DNA of 64,000 nucleotides from Ditylenchus dipsaci (taxonomy: Eukaryota > Nematoda > Chromadorea > Rhabditida > Anguinidae). A program made the position numbers and the translations under genes. Location of the stretch: contig SADC01000845.1 in assembly GCA_004194705.1 (NCBI GenBank), positions 62,001 through 126,000 on the forward strand, written 5' to 3'. Under the pieces are notes generated by a model that worked only from the letters and a program-made list of their open reading frames with translations, was not told the DNA's origin and ran no database searches. Shown piece after piece: positions 10,063-23,600 of the stretch (the first letter of the stretch is position 1; the number at the start of each line of letters is the position of its first letter).

Positions 10063-11675
10063 TTATAAATATTCGTTCTCATTCACAAAAAGCGTAAGAA
10101 TTACTTGTTTGAGTTCTGACTCAATTATAAGCTCTGCTGATATTACTTCTCCAATAGACACGGCTTCTACATCAAATGAGTTGATCTGAATATTGGTTTT
10201 TCAATATAAAACCAGTCCAGCAATTTTGACCCGAAAAACTTACAGAATCAGCTTCGAACAAAATGGGTTGTGTAGCTGGCTTTTCTTCAAGAATAATTTC
10301 TGGGTCTAACATAAGTGCCCTGGGCCCAATGTCACCCATTTCTCCATTCAGATTGAGTCGAACTACAAAATCTTTGCCACTTATTGTGGATTTGCCTGTG
10401 ATCACTCTAATGCTGTATATTACAACTAAAACACATTTTTGTTAGTGTCTCTACTTTTGTTCTCTCTAAACAAACAGACTTGCACTTGGTGGCTGGTCTG
10501 GGAAGATGGCTGAAAACTCAAACACAGAGAATTTAGTAAGTTCAATGTCGGCCGTGGGGAAACGAAGCTCATCTCCATTGGCTGTGTCACACACTCGAAT
10601 CTGCAAAAAACATATTTCCAACGTTTAAATTGTATGCAGTGGCATTTTTCGGTCAATTATTATTTTTTCGAAAAAAATTGGCACTTGCTTTTTAGAGCTT
10701 GAGTCTGCCCAACTCAATAAAAACTTGCACTCGAAAATGAAAGGATCAACTAAAATCGAGATTGTGGAACTACCAGTTAAAAAACCGTACTTGTTGATGA
10801 CAATGAGAATTTGGAAAATTCAAATGCGCGCGGGACACTTTTTTAACTAGCAACCAGAAATAAATTTTTTGGGTGCCAGATGTTTTCACACCCTATTTGA
10901 AGCCTACCAAGAAACCCAAACGCATAGCAAGCAAAATTAAAATTGCCACAGCAAATGAAAAAGCTGGTTTATTTGCCTGAACAAAGCGTTCCTCATTTTT
11001 CGAGTATTTTCTTGCTATTCACAGATCGTTATACCAAAACGAAGCTGATCCAAAACCTGTTTCTGGCAATGGTTATACATGGTGTCCCAAGATTTTTGGC
11101 CACTTTCAAAAATCCACAATTTTTTTAAGTCAACATTTTTGAATTCTAAAAACGCAAAAACACTTAGAACTGCAACAATTTTTTCGTATATAATGTCAAA
11201 AACACGATTTTTGCTTGGCCCCCCCCCTGTGGTTTAGGTTCTGCTATGTGGATGATCTCTGTATAGGTAAGACCTAAACCATAGTGGGACCGAGCGAGAA
11301 TCGTGTTTTGGACATTATATACCAACAAAATTTCTCTGCAATTTTGAGTAGTTCTACGTTTACAAAACTAAAAAATGTGGACTAGAGAAAAAGTTATGGC
11401 TGTTTGAAAGTGGCCAAAAATCACGGAAAATCCTAACCCAAATTGTCAATTGGATGAACCGCAAAAATCGATGTCAATTTTTTAATGGAATTAGCTAGGA
11501 AAGGCATAGGCTAGCATTTTAGAAAATATCGTATTTTAGAGGTTCTAAAATTTTTTACCTTTTGAATACCCACAAAGTCATCCGTCTCTTGTCCTTCGTT
11601 GGGTGAGATATTCAGACGCTCCTTGTTGACACTCACTCTGATCTTTCGAAGCAGTCCTACTTTGGAAGATTTGAG
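10063..11675 (-). other. PLAT-like domain 4 and truncated PLAT domain 5
   Basis: 11675-11559 and 10600-10480 give a weak PLAT-like unit (GLLRKIRVSVNKERL; IRVCDTANGDELRF). 10425-10244 plus 10185-10063 begin a clear PLAT start, IYSIRVITGKSTISGKDFVV, then RLNLNGEMGDIG and INSFDVEAVSIGEVISAEL, and stop at TAA 10065-10063 without the closing Trp segment. Either the protein ends early or a further exon lies below 10060; none was found before 3448. Confidence 0.6.
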
Positions 11676-14600
11676 CTGAAAGTTTTCCTGTTTATAAATT
11701 TAACGCTATCCATTTTGACCACCTGGTAGCTAATGATGTTGTCAGTAGGGGTTGGATCCAAGTTCTGCATCTGCAAAGAGGTATTTTTGGCGCCACACAA
11801 CATTACCACAGGCAGCAGGGTTGAGCCATCTGTGATTGCCATTGAGAGAATCCAGTTGGACTCTAGCCTTTTTCCAGCTTTTTTCTTGCTTATTTTAGTA
11901 GAAATACCTTCCATTTCTAAATTCTAACTTTACAATTGAAATTTTCGAAAATACCAATTCTCTAACCTGTAGTCAGCAACTCTTTGATGTAAGGGTCTTC
12001 ATCCGCCAATCTACGACGCAGTCTGGCTTGGCTGAGCACATAACGGTATGGGGTGTGAGTGGACTCCCTCAACACAGCATGGTTGATCATCCATTGAGAG
12101 CTGGTTTTTGGCAGGTCAACTTGACTTTTTTGAAATATTTCTTGAAGCACCGAGAAACCTTCGTACAATGATTGACCTGAGCAAGTAAAATATCAGGTAA
12201 GCACATGAGAAAATTCCATGGGAGAAAATTTCTCGGAAAATTCTTTGTCATTTACAGGGGCATGCCCGTGCGTTCGAAATTATACTCAATTTTTTCCTAA
12301 TCATTGGATTTCTGTACCAACTTTTTGATTGGGTTACTAACAAAACAAGGCCTAGAATTTTATTTTAGGCAAAGTTTTGTTAGAAATCAAGTTAAAAATC
12401 CTTGCAGAAACCCAGTAAAAAAGAGAAGAAGTCCAATAAAAAGAAACCCAATTATTATGAACATTTTTCTAATTCTGCAATCCTGAACGCACGGGCATGC
12501 CCTTTTAAATTCGAAACTCACTGTCTAATTAAAAATATTGAATTTTTTAAATGTTTGTTGTCTTGAAAATTGTCAGAAAAAACCAAATTACCAATTGGAG
12601 TTGGATCAAAGAAAACTCGAGCACCATAGATTCTTCCAATGCTGACACTCTCCACTTTGAAGCTCACATCCTGCAAATTTTCAAGGTCACTATTAAAACA
12701 TACTCTCACTCGGTAAAAATCCGCCCTACTTACAATTTTCTCGTCTAATTTTCCATTGATTGCATTATTGTTTTCGTCAAAATAGAGTCGTATGAAACCA
12801 GTTTCGCCCAGATCTCCATACAGTTCCATCCTAATTTCAGACTCTGAGAATTGGATTTTGTTGGGTATGAGACGCAATTTTCCCTCATAAGTTATCACTA
12901 AAATAAAAAAGTTTTGTACGAAACATAATTTTAGAAAACCCCTACAAGGCAACGGCTCCACACCCAAGTGAAAAGCTAGCAATTCCCGGAATGGTTGAGC
13001 CCCTTATCTGTGCTCTTCCACCTAAGCCATTTGCCACACATCACTGCAAACTGTTCTTCGGTGTCTAGATCTTTTAGCTCAACAAAATTTAGAAAATAGT
13101 CTGGCGAATCTCCACTTCCATCAACCTCGAGGCGGATCTTGAGTAGCTCGCCAATATCTCCGAAATCCACTTGAATAAGTGACTCTGACGGCACTTTTGC
13201 CATCCTACTGTCATAGACCTCAGTGGTCTTGCTGTGCCCTCTTGTGCCATAGCCAACTACGTTGAGGTTTGAAGTGGTGCCACCCTCACCTGAAAATCCA
13301 GAAACACAAATACGGTGCGTATAGGTTTTAGCAATTTTGGGACATTTCTTTAATCTGTGCATTTTTTTAATTTATGCTTTATTTTTGCAGCTAGGGACAC
13401 ACATTTTAGCCTGTCCTAAATTACTTGACTACTCTGAGCCTAAATTTAATTTTTTTAATCAAAAGAAACCAGTCCAAATAAATAGGACAAAAATACTAAA
13501 TGAAATCGAAAAATGTCGAAAAAGCGTGGAAACGGCCCTTTTGTTATAAAATACTACTTCAAGCTGTAGAAATACAAACCTGAAGAATTTCCACTGTGGA
13601 TTATCTGCAATTTGGGAAATATAAATCGTTATTTATTGAGGTAAAAATCTTACCAGCTCCCACCTGCCCTTTGTAACCTTGTTATCCATTGGAATCGAGG
13701 TAATGTCATAGAAGGCAGACAGTCGGATGCTTCGCTCAATTTTACCATCCACTTGCCCACTATCCAGCCATTTGTTGCAGAGAAAGAGAAATTGACGTCC
13801 TTTTTCATCGTCGCTCTCTTCTGTGACCAGTATCCTGTCTAAATGGCCAGGCATACAAAGGAGAACACATCATTTTAATAAGCATACCAATAAATATGCC
13901 AGCACCATACCCAGTATGCTCATGCCCAACTGTAAGTCGGCCAATAACACCTAACCTTGTGGGAACATCCACCTAAACCATAAGTTTTGATGGAAATAAA
14001 CAAGATTTACGAAGATCGACCAAACCTGAAAAGTATCAGATTGATTCTGACGGAACTTTGGTTCAGAGCTCTGCAACCAATTTACATACTAAAAATGAAA
14101 TAATACCAGTTGAAAGTATTAGGCATTCACAGAAACTCTAATAAGAACTTACTTCTTGACAGAGATTGAGTCGTTCACTTTGCCCCAGGTCGCCGTACAA
14201 AGTGAGGTAGAGGTCAGCTTCTGTGTCCGCTGCCCACCGGTTGCCCGTAATTATTGTGATAGAATAAGTGAAAACTAAATAATATTAATAAGTTAAAGAA
14301 AAAATCCTGAACCCAAATTCTTGAGGCCAATTCCTTTCTGGCTTGCAAAGAAGAATGGTAAAATCGGACCTCCAATATAATGGCACTCCTTCAAGTTCGA
14401 CCAACATCTGGGTCCGACACTTTTTTACCTTAGCTTTTTTCAAAATGAGTTCGGTCAGTCTAGTACAGGGCTTTACAGGGCCAAAAGAGCAATAAGCACT
14501 GGCTAAGATAGTATACCGTATTTCCTCCATAATTCACCCGGTTGAGTTATTATTTGAATGCTCAAAAATTTTCCGATTTTTCAGTTCGATCTTGAGATTT

Positions 14601-17600
14601 CTGGGTGCTCAACCGAAATTCAAAAAAAAAGTAATCGGTAAAGCTTGCGGGATTTAAGAAAATGCAATAAACAGCTCTGCAAAATGTTACCTGTGGGCTG
14701 AATTATAGGTCCCCAAATTTTAAGAGGGGTGAGTTATTAGAGCGGGGTGAGTTATTAGAAGAAATACGGTATTTTGCCAAAATACTTTAAAATGTCCTTA
14801 TTTTAGTCAAATGTCCTTATTTTCAAAATTTTGAATTCCAAGCCCTGGTCTAGTCCGAAAAATTGCAAGGATTCCGATTTTGACGATCGTTTCTAGAAAT
14901 GACTACAATTTTGCCCTTACGACTTTTTAATATAAAGGCACCCAATTCCTAATGTGCTCTCAATGTCAAAAAAAGTAGTACCGTATTTCCTCTAATAAGC
15001 GCCCCGGGGCGCTTATTTTTCAAACCTCCGAAAATCGGAAAATTTGGAATTCGATTTCGAGATTTTCGGGTGCTCAACCAAAATCTAAAAAGTGGAATCG
15101 GTAGAGCTCGTGGGAGTCAAGAAAACGTATCAAACAGCTTTGCAAAATATTGCTTCTACACTGAGATCCAGACCCTCAAAGTCGAGGGGGGGGGTGCTTA
15201 TTAGAGGAAATACGGTAAAAGTAGAAACGATCGGGAAAGTGGAATATTTGCGATATTTTAGGCTAGACCGACCGAACACATCTGAAAAAAAGATTTCGGA
15301 AATAAAGGTAAATATAAGTGTCGGATCCAGCTGCGGGTCGAATTTGAGAGGTGTCAATTTGAGAGTTGTCAGAGAGGTGAGGTGTATGATTTAAATGAAG
15401 TTAGGGGTGGGCACTTTATCTGACAAGCCCCGATCGTGGTTTCCGACCTTAAAATCGGCTCAGGGTGTCTATCGTCTTTATCCCTAGTTTGAAAACCAAA
15501 ACATACCATCAAAAGTTTTTGCTGGTTTCTTGTTCAGCATTTCATTAGACAAGGATGGCTCCAACATTCCGCCCTTGTCCGCAATTAAATAATTAGTTCC
15601 GTGCACTTCTTCCCTGTCACTTCCTGAGTCCATTCTCTTTTCCATTATGATGTCCAAGTCTTCAGCACCCAACAGTTGGTTGATGTCTTCATCTCCAGCT
15701 TCGGTTTGACCATCTGGTGGCATATCTTCATGGAAGCTGTTCGGTTCATCCAAATATTCTTCTGGGTCATTTTCATCTCCTGGATGGATCATTTCGAGAT
15801 CATCACTGAATTGAGTCCTTTTTAAGTTTTTGCGGACTGCATATCCTCGCCAGTTTTTCTGTATTTTGGTGGCAGCTTCGGTGAACTCGGTAGAAGAAAG
15901 GTTGCTTTCACCTGTTTGAAGCCTTTCTTCCTTTAATTCCTGTGCATTTACTGGTGAGGCAGCACCACTAGCTGGAGGGGAAATAGAAAGTTCAGCTTTA
16001 GTAGGTGTAGGCTCTGGCTCTCCTGAATGTAGCAATTCAAGCTCTCCAGCAGGGGTGATTTCTGTTTTGTCAGTCCTGGAAGCTTGTGATTGGTCATCTT
16101 CTGGTATATTTGATTCTTTTGGTCGGCTGAAATATAGCATTTATTGTGAAATCTGTAACTTGGGCTGTGAAAAACTGGTTTAGTCGGTTTATATTTAGGT
16201 CGGAATTTAGCGATAAATTCGGATCAAGTGTAGTATACACCCTTCACTCAAGTGTAGTATACACCCTTCAGTCAAATTAGCTTGGGGACCAAGGCATAAT
16301 TTTTAAAATTATTTTATTTTAAAAAAAGTTGCCTTGGTCCCCCAAGCTAATTTGACTGAAGGGTGTATACTACACTTGAGTGAAGGGTGTATAGTAAAAC
16401 TTAGCCATAAAAAAAAAAAAAAAAAAAAAAAAGACACATCCTGAAAAACTGGTTTAGTCGGTTTATATTTAGGTCGGAATTTAGCGATAAATTCGGATCA
16501 AGTGTAGTATACACCCTTCACTCAAGTGTAGTATACACCCTTCAGTCAAATTAGCTTGGGGACCAAGGCATAATTTTTAAAATTATTTTATTTTAAAAAA
16601 AGTTGCCTTGGTCCCCCAAGCTAATTTGACTGAAGGGTGTATACTACACTTGAGTGAAGGGTGTATAGTAAAACTTAGCCATAAATTCTCTTAAACCAAA
16701 TATAGTCAAACCTGAATATAAGGACACGCTCGATTTAGCAACACCTTTTTCTATCCGATTTGGTTGGCCGTTAAAGAAGTAAGGCAAAGTTACTCCCGAT
16801 ATAATGAAATCTCCGATAAAACGACACCTTAGGTCGGTTCTTATGGGTGTCGTTGTATCCAGGTTATATTGTACAATAAGAAAAACAAACATCTGCATTT
16901 TAATGCGCCAAGCCATGTGTTTGAATCAAATTTCAGGATAAGTTGATATTCATCAAACTTTTACTTACTGCTAAAACCCAAAGAAAGCTTTAAGGAGACG
17001 AGATAAGGCTTGGCGATTTTGGAAACTAGCAATATTCGGCATTGACTCTTTCAAAATTACCTGTTAGGGGAAATGAATAATGATTGGATTTGGGTTGGGA
17101 TTGAGATAAGGATTGTGATAAGGATTGGGATTACATTTCCAATAAATTTTTAAAAGATCTATGTCAATTCCGGGAAAATTTTTCGAAAATTTCATGATTT
17201 TATGATTTTTTATGACTTGTGGGCTGGCAGTGTTCTGGATTTAGATTTATGAAATCTTCATAAATACCAAACCGAACAGGTATATAGTGGGATTCCCTTC
17301 CCATCGCCAAGCATACCCGATATAATCCCAATCGGTTTATGTGATAATGAGCATGAAAATATCGAGTTTTAACAATAAAAAACTTACAAATTAATTTTTC
17401 TTTGCCCAATTCGTCTTCTTCCAAATTTGCTTCACTTTCCGTCCTTTGAAACACATCCTCCTCCTCGTCTATATTCACTAATCTCTCTTCCTCGCTTTTT
17501 TTACGCACCATTTGTCCAGCTAAAAGCAAGATTCTTTACTTACATAAAACAGTTAATAATCTCTCCTGACCTTCATTCCTCGCATGCTCGATGGCAGCCC

Positions 17601-20600
17601 CAACTTTAGAACACACTTCCGGGTAGTCTTCATCTCCAGTGATATCTGCATCATCAGAGTCTGGTCTGTGTTCATTTTCTTCCTGTTCCTCAAAGAAAGC
17701 CCTTGGGTTGTCTTGCTGTTCAGACGACTTGTCATCCAAATCAGTGGACCTGGGTCTGCCACTATCACTATCGATAGTGTTGGAGGAAGAAGGCAGGGAA
17801 TGGTGATGCCCAACTTTTCCATTGGCTGTATCTGAATTCCGAATCTTTGCTTTTTTGACCAATTTTATTCTGTCATTAGGGTCTTGGAATGAATTCTCAT
17901 GTATTTCTTCTAATTTGTCGCCATTTATCTGGATGGATGATTGTTCCTTTGAAGACTGTTTGAGTCGGAAAAGAGAGTCTACTGGGCGACGGGCCTTCTC
18001 ACCAGCTGTCAAGGAGCTGCGCCGTTGTGGGATTCGGGTGGAGGGAGGCACAAGCTTAGAGGCTTTGATTTGGCGCTCTATGCTGTTGCTTTCCATCGAG
18101 GATGCTTGGCCTAAAAGTGGTTAAAAGTTATTTTTGTCGAAGGGCATTGTACTAACTGAAAATTAGCAGATCAACATTGAAAGTTTATTTATTGGCTTAA
18201 TGGAAAAGTTAGTTTCGGAGGAGGAAAAGAGGAGCGTTGGTAATCATAATGACTACATCGGCCATCTGCAGCTCGTCCTAATTTATTTTATTAAGTTCGT
18301 TCGTCCGCTGTCTAATCAAAGCTGGCCTCTTGTCAATTTTCACGTGATTATCATCCTTGCGGTAGTCAAAGCGTCTGGCCGAACGGAGGACGGTCTGGGA
18401 CCGGCGGAGTGTTTATTACTGAACAAGGAGCTTATATTATATAAAATGCGGTGGTTAAAAAATAATATTTTTATACAATTGAAAACATCAAAAATAGCTT
18501 GGGAAAAAAGTTTGAAAACTGACTGTTTTTGGCAGCTCTCCTAGAAAGTGAACTCGTCCTAGACAATTTTCCACTCAACCTATTTCCAATTGCTGGTAGA
18601 ATTAGTGCTTCATCACCTTAATAAACTTTACGTATAAGTGTCTATAAGACATTCATCAAAACCTATAGCTATTTTCAAAACAAAACTAACCATTGAAATT
18701 TGGCTTCTCATTCCTGGGAACAGCCAAAGCCCTAGGCTCTTTGATTGCAATCAACTGCTCCATGCTCACAATTCGCTCTCCGCCGTAGGAGTAGAGCTTG
18801 AAAATGGCTGTGTGGAGACCTTCACTCACCTCTTCTAGCAAAGAATTTAAGTCACGTCTTTTGAGAGGATTGATCAGTGTGCGATATATCTTGGTGGGAT
18901 GGCCATTTAACACAAAGAACATCTGCAAAACACAGTTCAGATTTTTTAGGACAAATCTTTTTTGGTCAAAAAGGCTTTTTGGGGCAAATTCAGTTTTTCG
19001 GTGCGAATTTGGTTTTGTCTAATATTGTTTTCAACCTTTTTTTTACTTTTTTTTCAAAGTGATGATGCCATCATGTAGCGCTGCAACTCTAGTTTCTAAC
19101 GAGGTATCATTTATTGCATCATCTATAGAAAGTGTAACACAAAAAGGTGAAAGTATCAAGCAAAATGTTGTTCTGATTTCCTTCATAATTTTACCTTTTT
19201 GTGTTACACTTGAAAAACTAGAATTGCAGGGCTACATGATGGTGTAACGACTTTGCAAAAAAAATTTAAAGCTTGTTAGACAACACTGAAATTCGCCCTT
19301 AAAAAAAGTAAATTTGCCCCAAAAGAAAAAGGTTTTTAACCGAAAAAAAGCTTTGGCGCTACTGGCTTATACCCCCCCCCCCCAAAACAGCTACTTTCTT
19401 ATACCCTCCCCCAATCCTCGGACCTACTGGCTTATACCCCCTCAAAAATCAAGATTTTTAGGAGTGGTCAAAACATATTTTTAAGCAATAATTTCGCCAT
19501 AAGAGGTCCAGAAAAGCAATTAAAATAGGGTTCAAGGGCTGTATTGGGAGGGGAAGGGACAAAACAGGGGCCACTTCTATAGTGCCTATATGTACCAAAG
19601 AGTATTAATTCTCTTAGCATTGAAGTCACTTTCAAACCCAGCCACTTGTGGTGCACGTAAAAGTATAACTACTCGAAATGATCGGACCGATCAGCCGGAT
19701 GGATCCTGATGGTTGTCGTGTAAATTTTGGACGGCTGAGCCTCTGGCTCGTAGCCCCAGGCCTGAAGAGGGGGAAACCCTTTTCGGTCGCAAAATCAAAG
19801 ATGTTGAACATAGCTTTGAATACTGGGCCTACCGCATAAATAACTCTGGTATGCATGTTTTTTCATGCATCCAGAGTCGCTTTCGAGTGATTTGTGTCTA
19901 AGGTATGTGGGTGTGCGCATCTTAACTCCAAGCCCCCAAGCCCCCTGCGCCTCCGAAGGGGCGCAGGGGGCTTGAGAGTTAGAGATGCGCGCACGCACTT
20001 ACCTTAGACATGATTCCGAGAAGTACACTTGATCATAAAATGCATATAGAGTCTATTTTTGCCACGGCTCGAGTTGAAAAACATGCTAAAGCAGCTAAAA
20101 AAAGTGGCCCCTGTATTATTCCCTTCCCCTCCCAATACAGCCCATAATCCCTTTTTAACTGCTTCTCTGGTTCCTTTATGGCAAAATTATTGCATAAAAA
20201 TGGTTTTTAGACACTCCCAAAAAAGTCGGTTTTGGGGGGGGGGTATATGACAGTAGGTCCGATTTTTGGGGGGGGGGTATAAGAAAGTAGCTTTTTGGGG
20301 GGGGGTATAAGCCAGTAGCGTCAAAGCTTTGTCCCGATTTTAAACAGCGATATTTTTTTACATTATTTTTTGTATCGTTGGAAAAATGTCAACTCGCGAC
20401 AGTCTTGACTCGCGACGCTCAACTCGCGACACTTTTTTCTACGATTTTTTTCAACTTCAGAAAAAATTATCAAACATTTGCCAAAAAGTCTTTCGAATAT
20501 TAAAGTGTCATACCAAAATGCCTTCTGAATCCGAATCTGTTGAGATCACATCCGAAAATTTCTAGGGAGCTGAGATATCCTTCAAAGTGGCTAAGTAGTA

Positions 20601-23600
20601 CAAATTTCAAGGTGGTCTGTTCAAAACAGCTATATCTCAGTCCCCTGTGGTTTTGTTGACTTGATCTCAACGGATTCAGCTTTAAGAAGACATTTTGGTA
20701 TGGGAAGTTGCTACTCAAAAGACTTTTCGGAGAATATTTGATGATTTTTTCAGAAGTTTAAAAAAAACGTCGAAAAAAGTGTCGCGAGTTGAGTGTCGCG
20801 AGTCGAGACTGTCGCGAGTTGAATGTCGCGAGTCTAAACTGTCGCGAGTTGATAGCCGTCCGTATCGTTTGCCTTACACACCCAGAGTACGTAAAATTAA
20901 TTTTATTAAAGATTTCTACTTTATTTAAGACCCTAAATCTTTAAGAATTATATTTTACGTCCAAATCTTTATTATTGCTGCTCAAAACTCAACAAGCACT
21001 GGATACGATGGTACTTTTGACTAATAATCACTAAATTGTACTTTATTTGACCAAATGTACATTATTCTACAGTTTGAGTTATGTACCAATAAAAGAGAAC
21101 TACAGTCAGAGCTCTATATAACGATCACCCCTCATAACGTTCAGCTCTATATAACGTTCACTTAAGCTCGGTCCCGTGGATAACGAACTACGTATAATCA
21201 CTACTCCTCATAACGTTCAGCTCTAGATAACGTTCACCTGAGGCCGGTCCCCAGGGTGAATATAGAGCTTTAACTGTATCTAATCAAAACGCAGTCTCTA
21301 ATAAAAGGGCATTATAGAGCGTGATTTTGCATACACTTAATGGCTCGAAAAAGTACACACTGTTTTGATTTAACGAAAAAAAACGAAGAAATACGGCGTC
21401 ATTTTTTTTTGTCGATAACCGAATGATGCAAAGATGCTGCAAATTTCACCATACAGTTAATGCAGTTGATCCATTACTTCTCGTGGCCAAATTCATGTGA
21501 CGGGTCAGCAGAACTGACGCTTCAACTAAGTTCAACTGCACTATAAGCAAGGCTCGTAAATCAAATTTAAAAAATAAGGACATTTGCTCGAAATAGGGAC
21601 ATTTTAGGGTATTTTGGCAAAATATGCTATTTTATCAAGTGCTTATTGCTCTTTAGCTGCTAAAAGATAATATTCTGACGTCAAATTTAAAAAAAAATGG
21701 AACCCCATAACAAGGAGAAATCTTAATGGGTCATTTACGTGCCCTGACTATAAGTAAGAGGTCTAACCTGTTTGGCTGTTATGGGTAAGAATGCAACACC
21801 CATGTTTCTATTGGTTGCCATTCTAGCCTTGTAGACCTTTAATCCTTGCTCGTTCTCCTAAAATTTAGATTGGATGAAAACATATATTAAAACACCTATC
21901 TATATTTGATTTTACAACCTTTTGCCTTTCAATTCGCATAAATTTTCGGTATTTCATAGGTGTTTGCGAATATAGCTAAGACACAAAAGCAATTTAAAAG
22001 TTGTTATTAGACAATAATCAAAAGTTATCGCCATTTATTTACTGGGGATGCTCTAGCTAAGTCCGGTTACCGGAAATTACAAAACACTCATTACACTCGA
22101 AAGGCAGACGAAAATTACTTTAATCTTTTATGTACTTTCTGCAAACTTCAGAAAAAACACTCTATTGAAAAAAGTTAAGTTAGCCTGCTAGCCGCGAATG
22201 AAGAATCGCATTGCATGAGAGCATACCAAGAAAAAGCCCATAAAGAGCATAAAAATGGTAAAAAAGCAATCCACTTTCTTTTCTTGAATAACTAAAAAGA
22301 TATTAGGCAAAAAGATTAATGTGTAAATTTTTAATTATTTCCAAAAAAAGTTTTTCCAATCTCGCTTTTTCAATTGCAATTATCAGAAAAACAGAACTAA
22401 AAACAAGTTTTTTGGATAAATTAGGGCGAAAAAAACCTGATCAAAACAAAACCGCGATTAACATTGTAATAGGTGGGCCTATATTTTATAAAAGTCATCG
22501 AAAACAACCAATTTTAAAATTATGGTGGCAGAAATAGATATTATGGTGAATGCTTCCATTTCATCCATGAAATAAAGGCCAAGCTTTACCGTCCATTCAG
22601 CACTTTTGGCAGTGCTAGCTGCACCCCCTGATAGATCACTGGTTTGTCTGTCCACTTGACTATTGCCACTAAAGTGAGGTCGCCAGTTGCGCAGTCTTTT
22701 CTGCTCTAGAGCACTTTCGAAGTTGACCTTTCTCAGGGTTTTTGTCGAAGAAGCCACATATCTATAAGATATCATAATAAACTTATTTTTGTTTAAGTTT
22801 TGTAACAAAAATTTCAGCAAAATGATTAATCGGCCAATTATCGTCTTGGCATGGCCGAAATCCAGCGTAAGAAGATTCTGCGGAAGAAGATTCCGCGGAA
22901 TTTTAATTTTCGATAGAAAAAAGCAAATTCTGACACCAGATTTGTATCTATCATGGTCCATTGCAGATTAACCTTTTTCAAATTTGAATTTAATTTTTAA
23001 ACTCCTTTTGAAACAACAAACATTTAAAAAAATTCAGTATTTCAAATTTGATTACAAGTTTTAGGTTTAATCCTTGATCACGGCAAAATCATGGATTTTT
23101 TCCAAAAACAGAATTGCTCAGCACTGTAGTATTTGGTGGTTGCTGAGAGAAACATTTTTGAAGTTCGTCTCATATATGGCACAATGCGCCAGGAGGTGTT
23201 TTAGATATTTGTATGCAAAAATTGCATAATTTTGGAAAAACGACTGTTAAAAACAGAATCCTTGCGATTTTTAGAACGGATCGGTGAAAACAACAAGCGA
23301 AAATTTTAAAAAATTGAAAAAAAAGTATGCTGCCCCTAGGCGGGAATGAAATTGAGTGATGTCCCATATATCAGAATTTTTTGGGCAACCAGCAGAAGTT
23401 ATTCTACCGCGGAATCTTATTCCGTAGAATTTTCACATTGGCATAGTTTGTAGTCAATTTCAAAAAAAAAACAATTAAATTATTTTTGAAATACAATAAC
23501 TAATAGCTCTGGTTTTCCAAATGTGAGCCACCAAGATGAGTGAATTTAAATACTGGCAATACCCACCTTCCAAGATGCTTCAATTGCTCAATACTCTCAA

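Larger units (their letters stand above)
14350..15390. repeat. Old palindromic pogo-like element with two inserted MITEs, in an intron
   Basis: Outer halves carry GGGTCCGACACTTTTTTACC, GTCAGTCTAGT and GGATTCCGATTTTGACGATC in opposing orientation (14395-14470, 14830-14900, 15218-15340). Two TA-flanked CCGTATTTCC MITEs (14516-14769 and 14991-15215) have landed within it. Confidence 0.6.
15507..18110 (-). other. Acidic linker and IQ motif exons
   Basis: Exons 18110-17544 and 17519-17388 are rich in Ser, Asp and Glu and look disordered. 16126-15507 contains AATKIQKNWRGYAVRKNLKR, a clear IQ motif (IQxxxRGxxxR), inside a Glu/Pro-rich region. Exon 17025-16975 (FSKIAKPYLVSLKLSLGFS) is needed to correct the phase; it requires the GTAAAA donor at 16974 rather than the adjacent stronger GTAAGT. 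Confidence 0.65.

Noticed and set aside
18200..18544. 114-codon plus-strand ORF in an intron
   Set aside because: No recognisable family, no splice context, opposite strand to the host gene; composition fits intron sequence.
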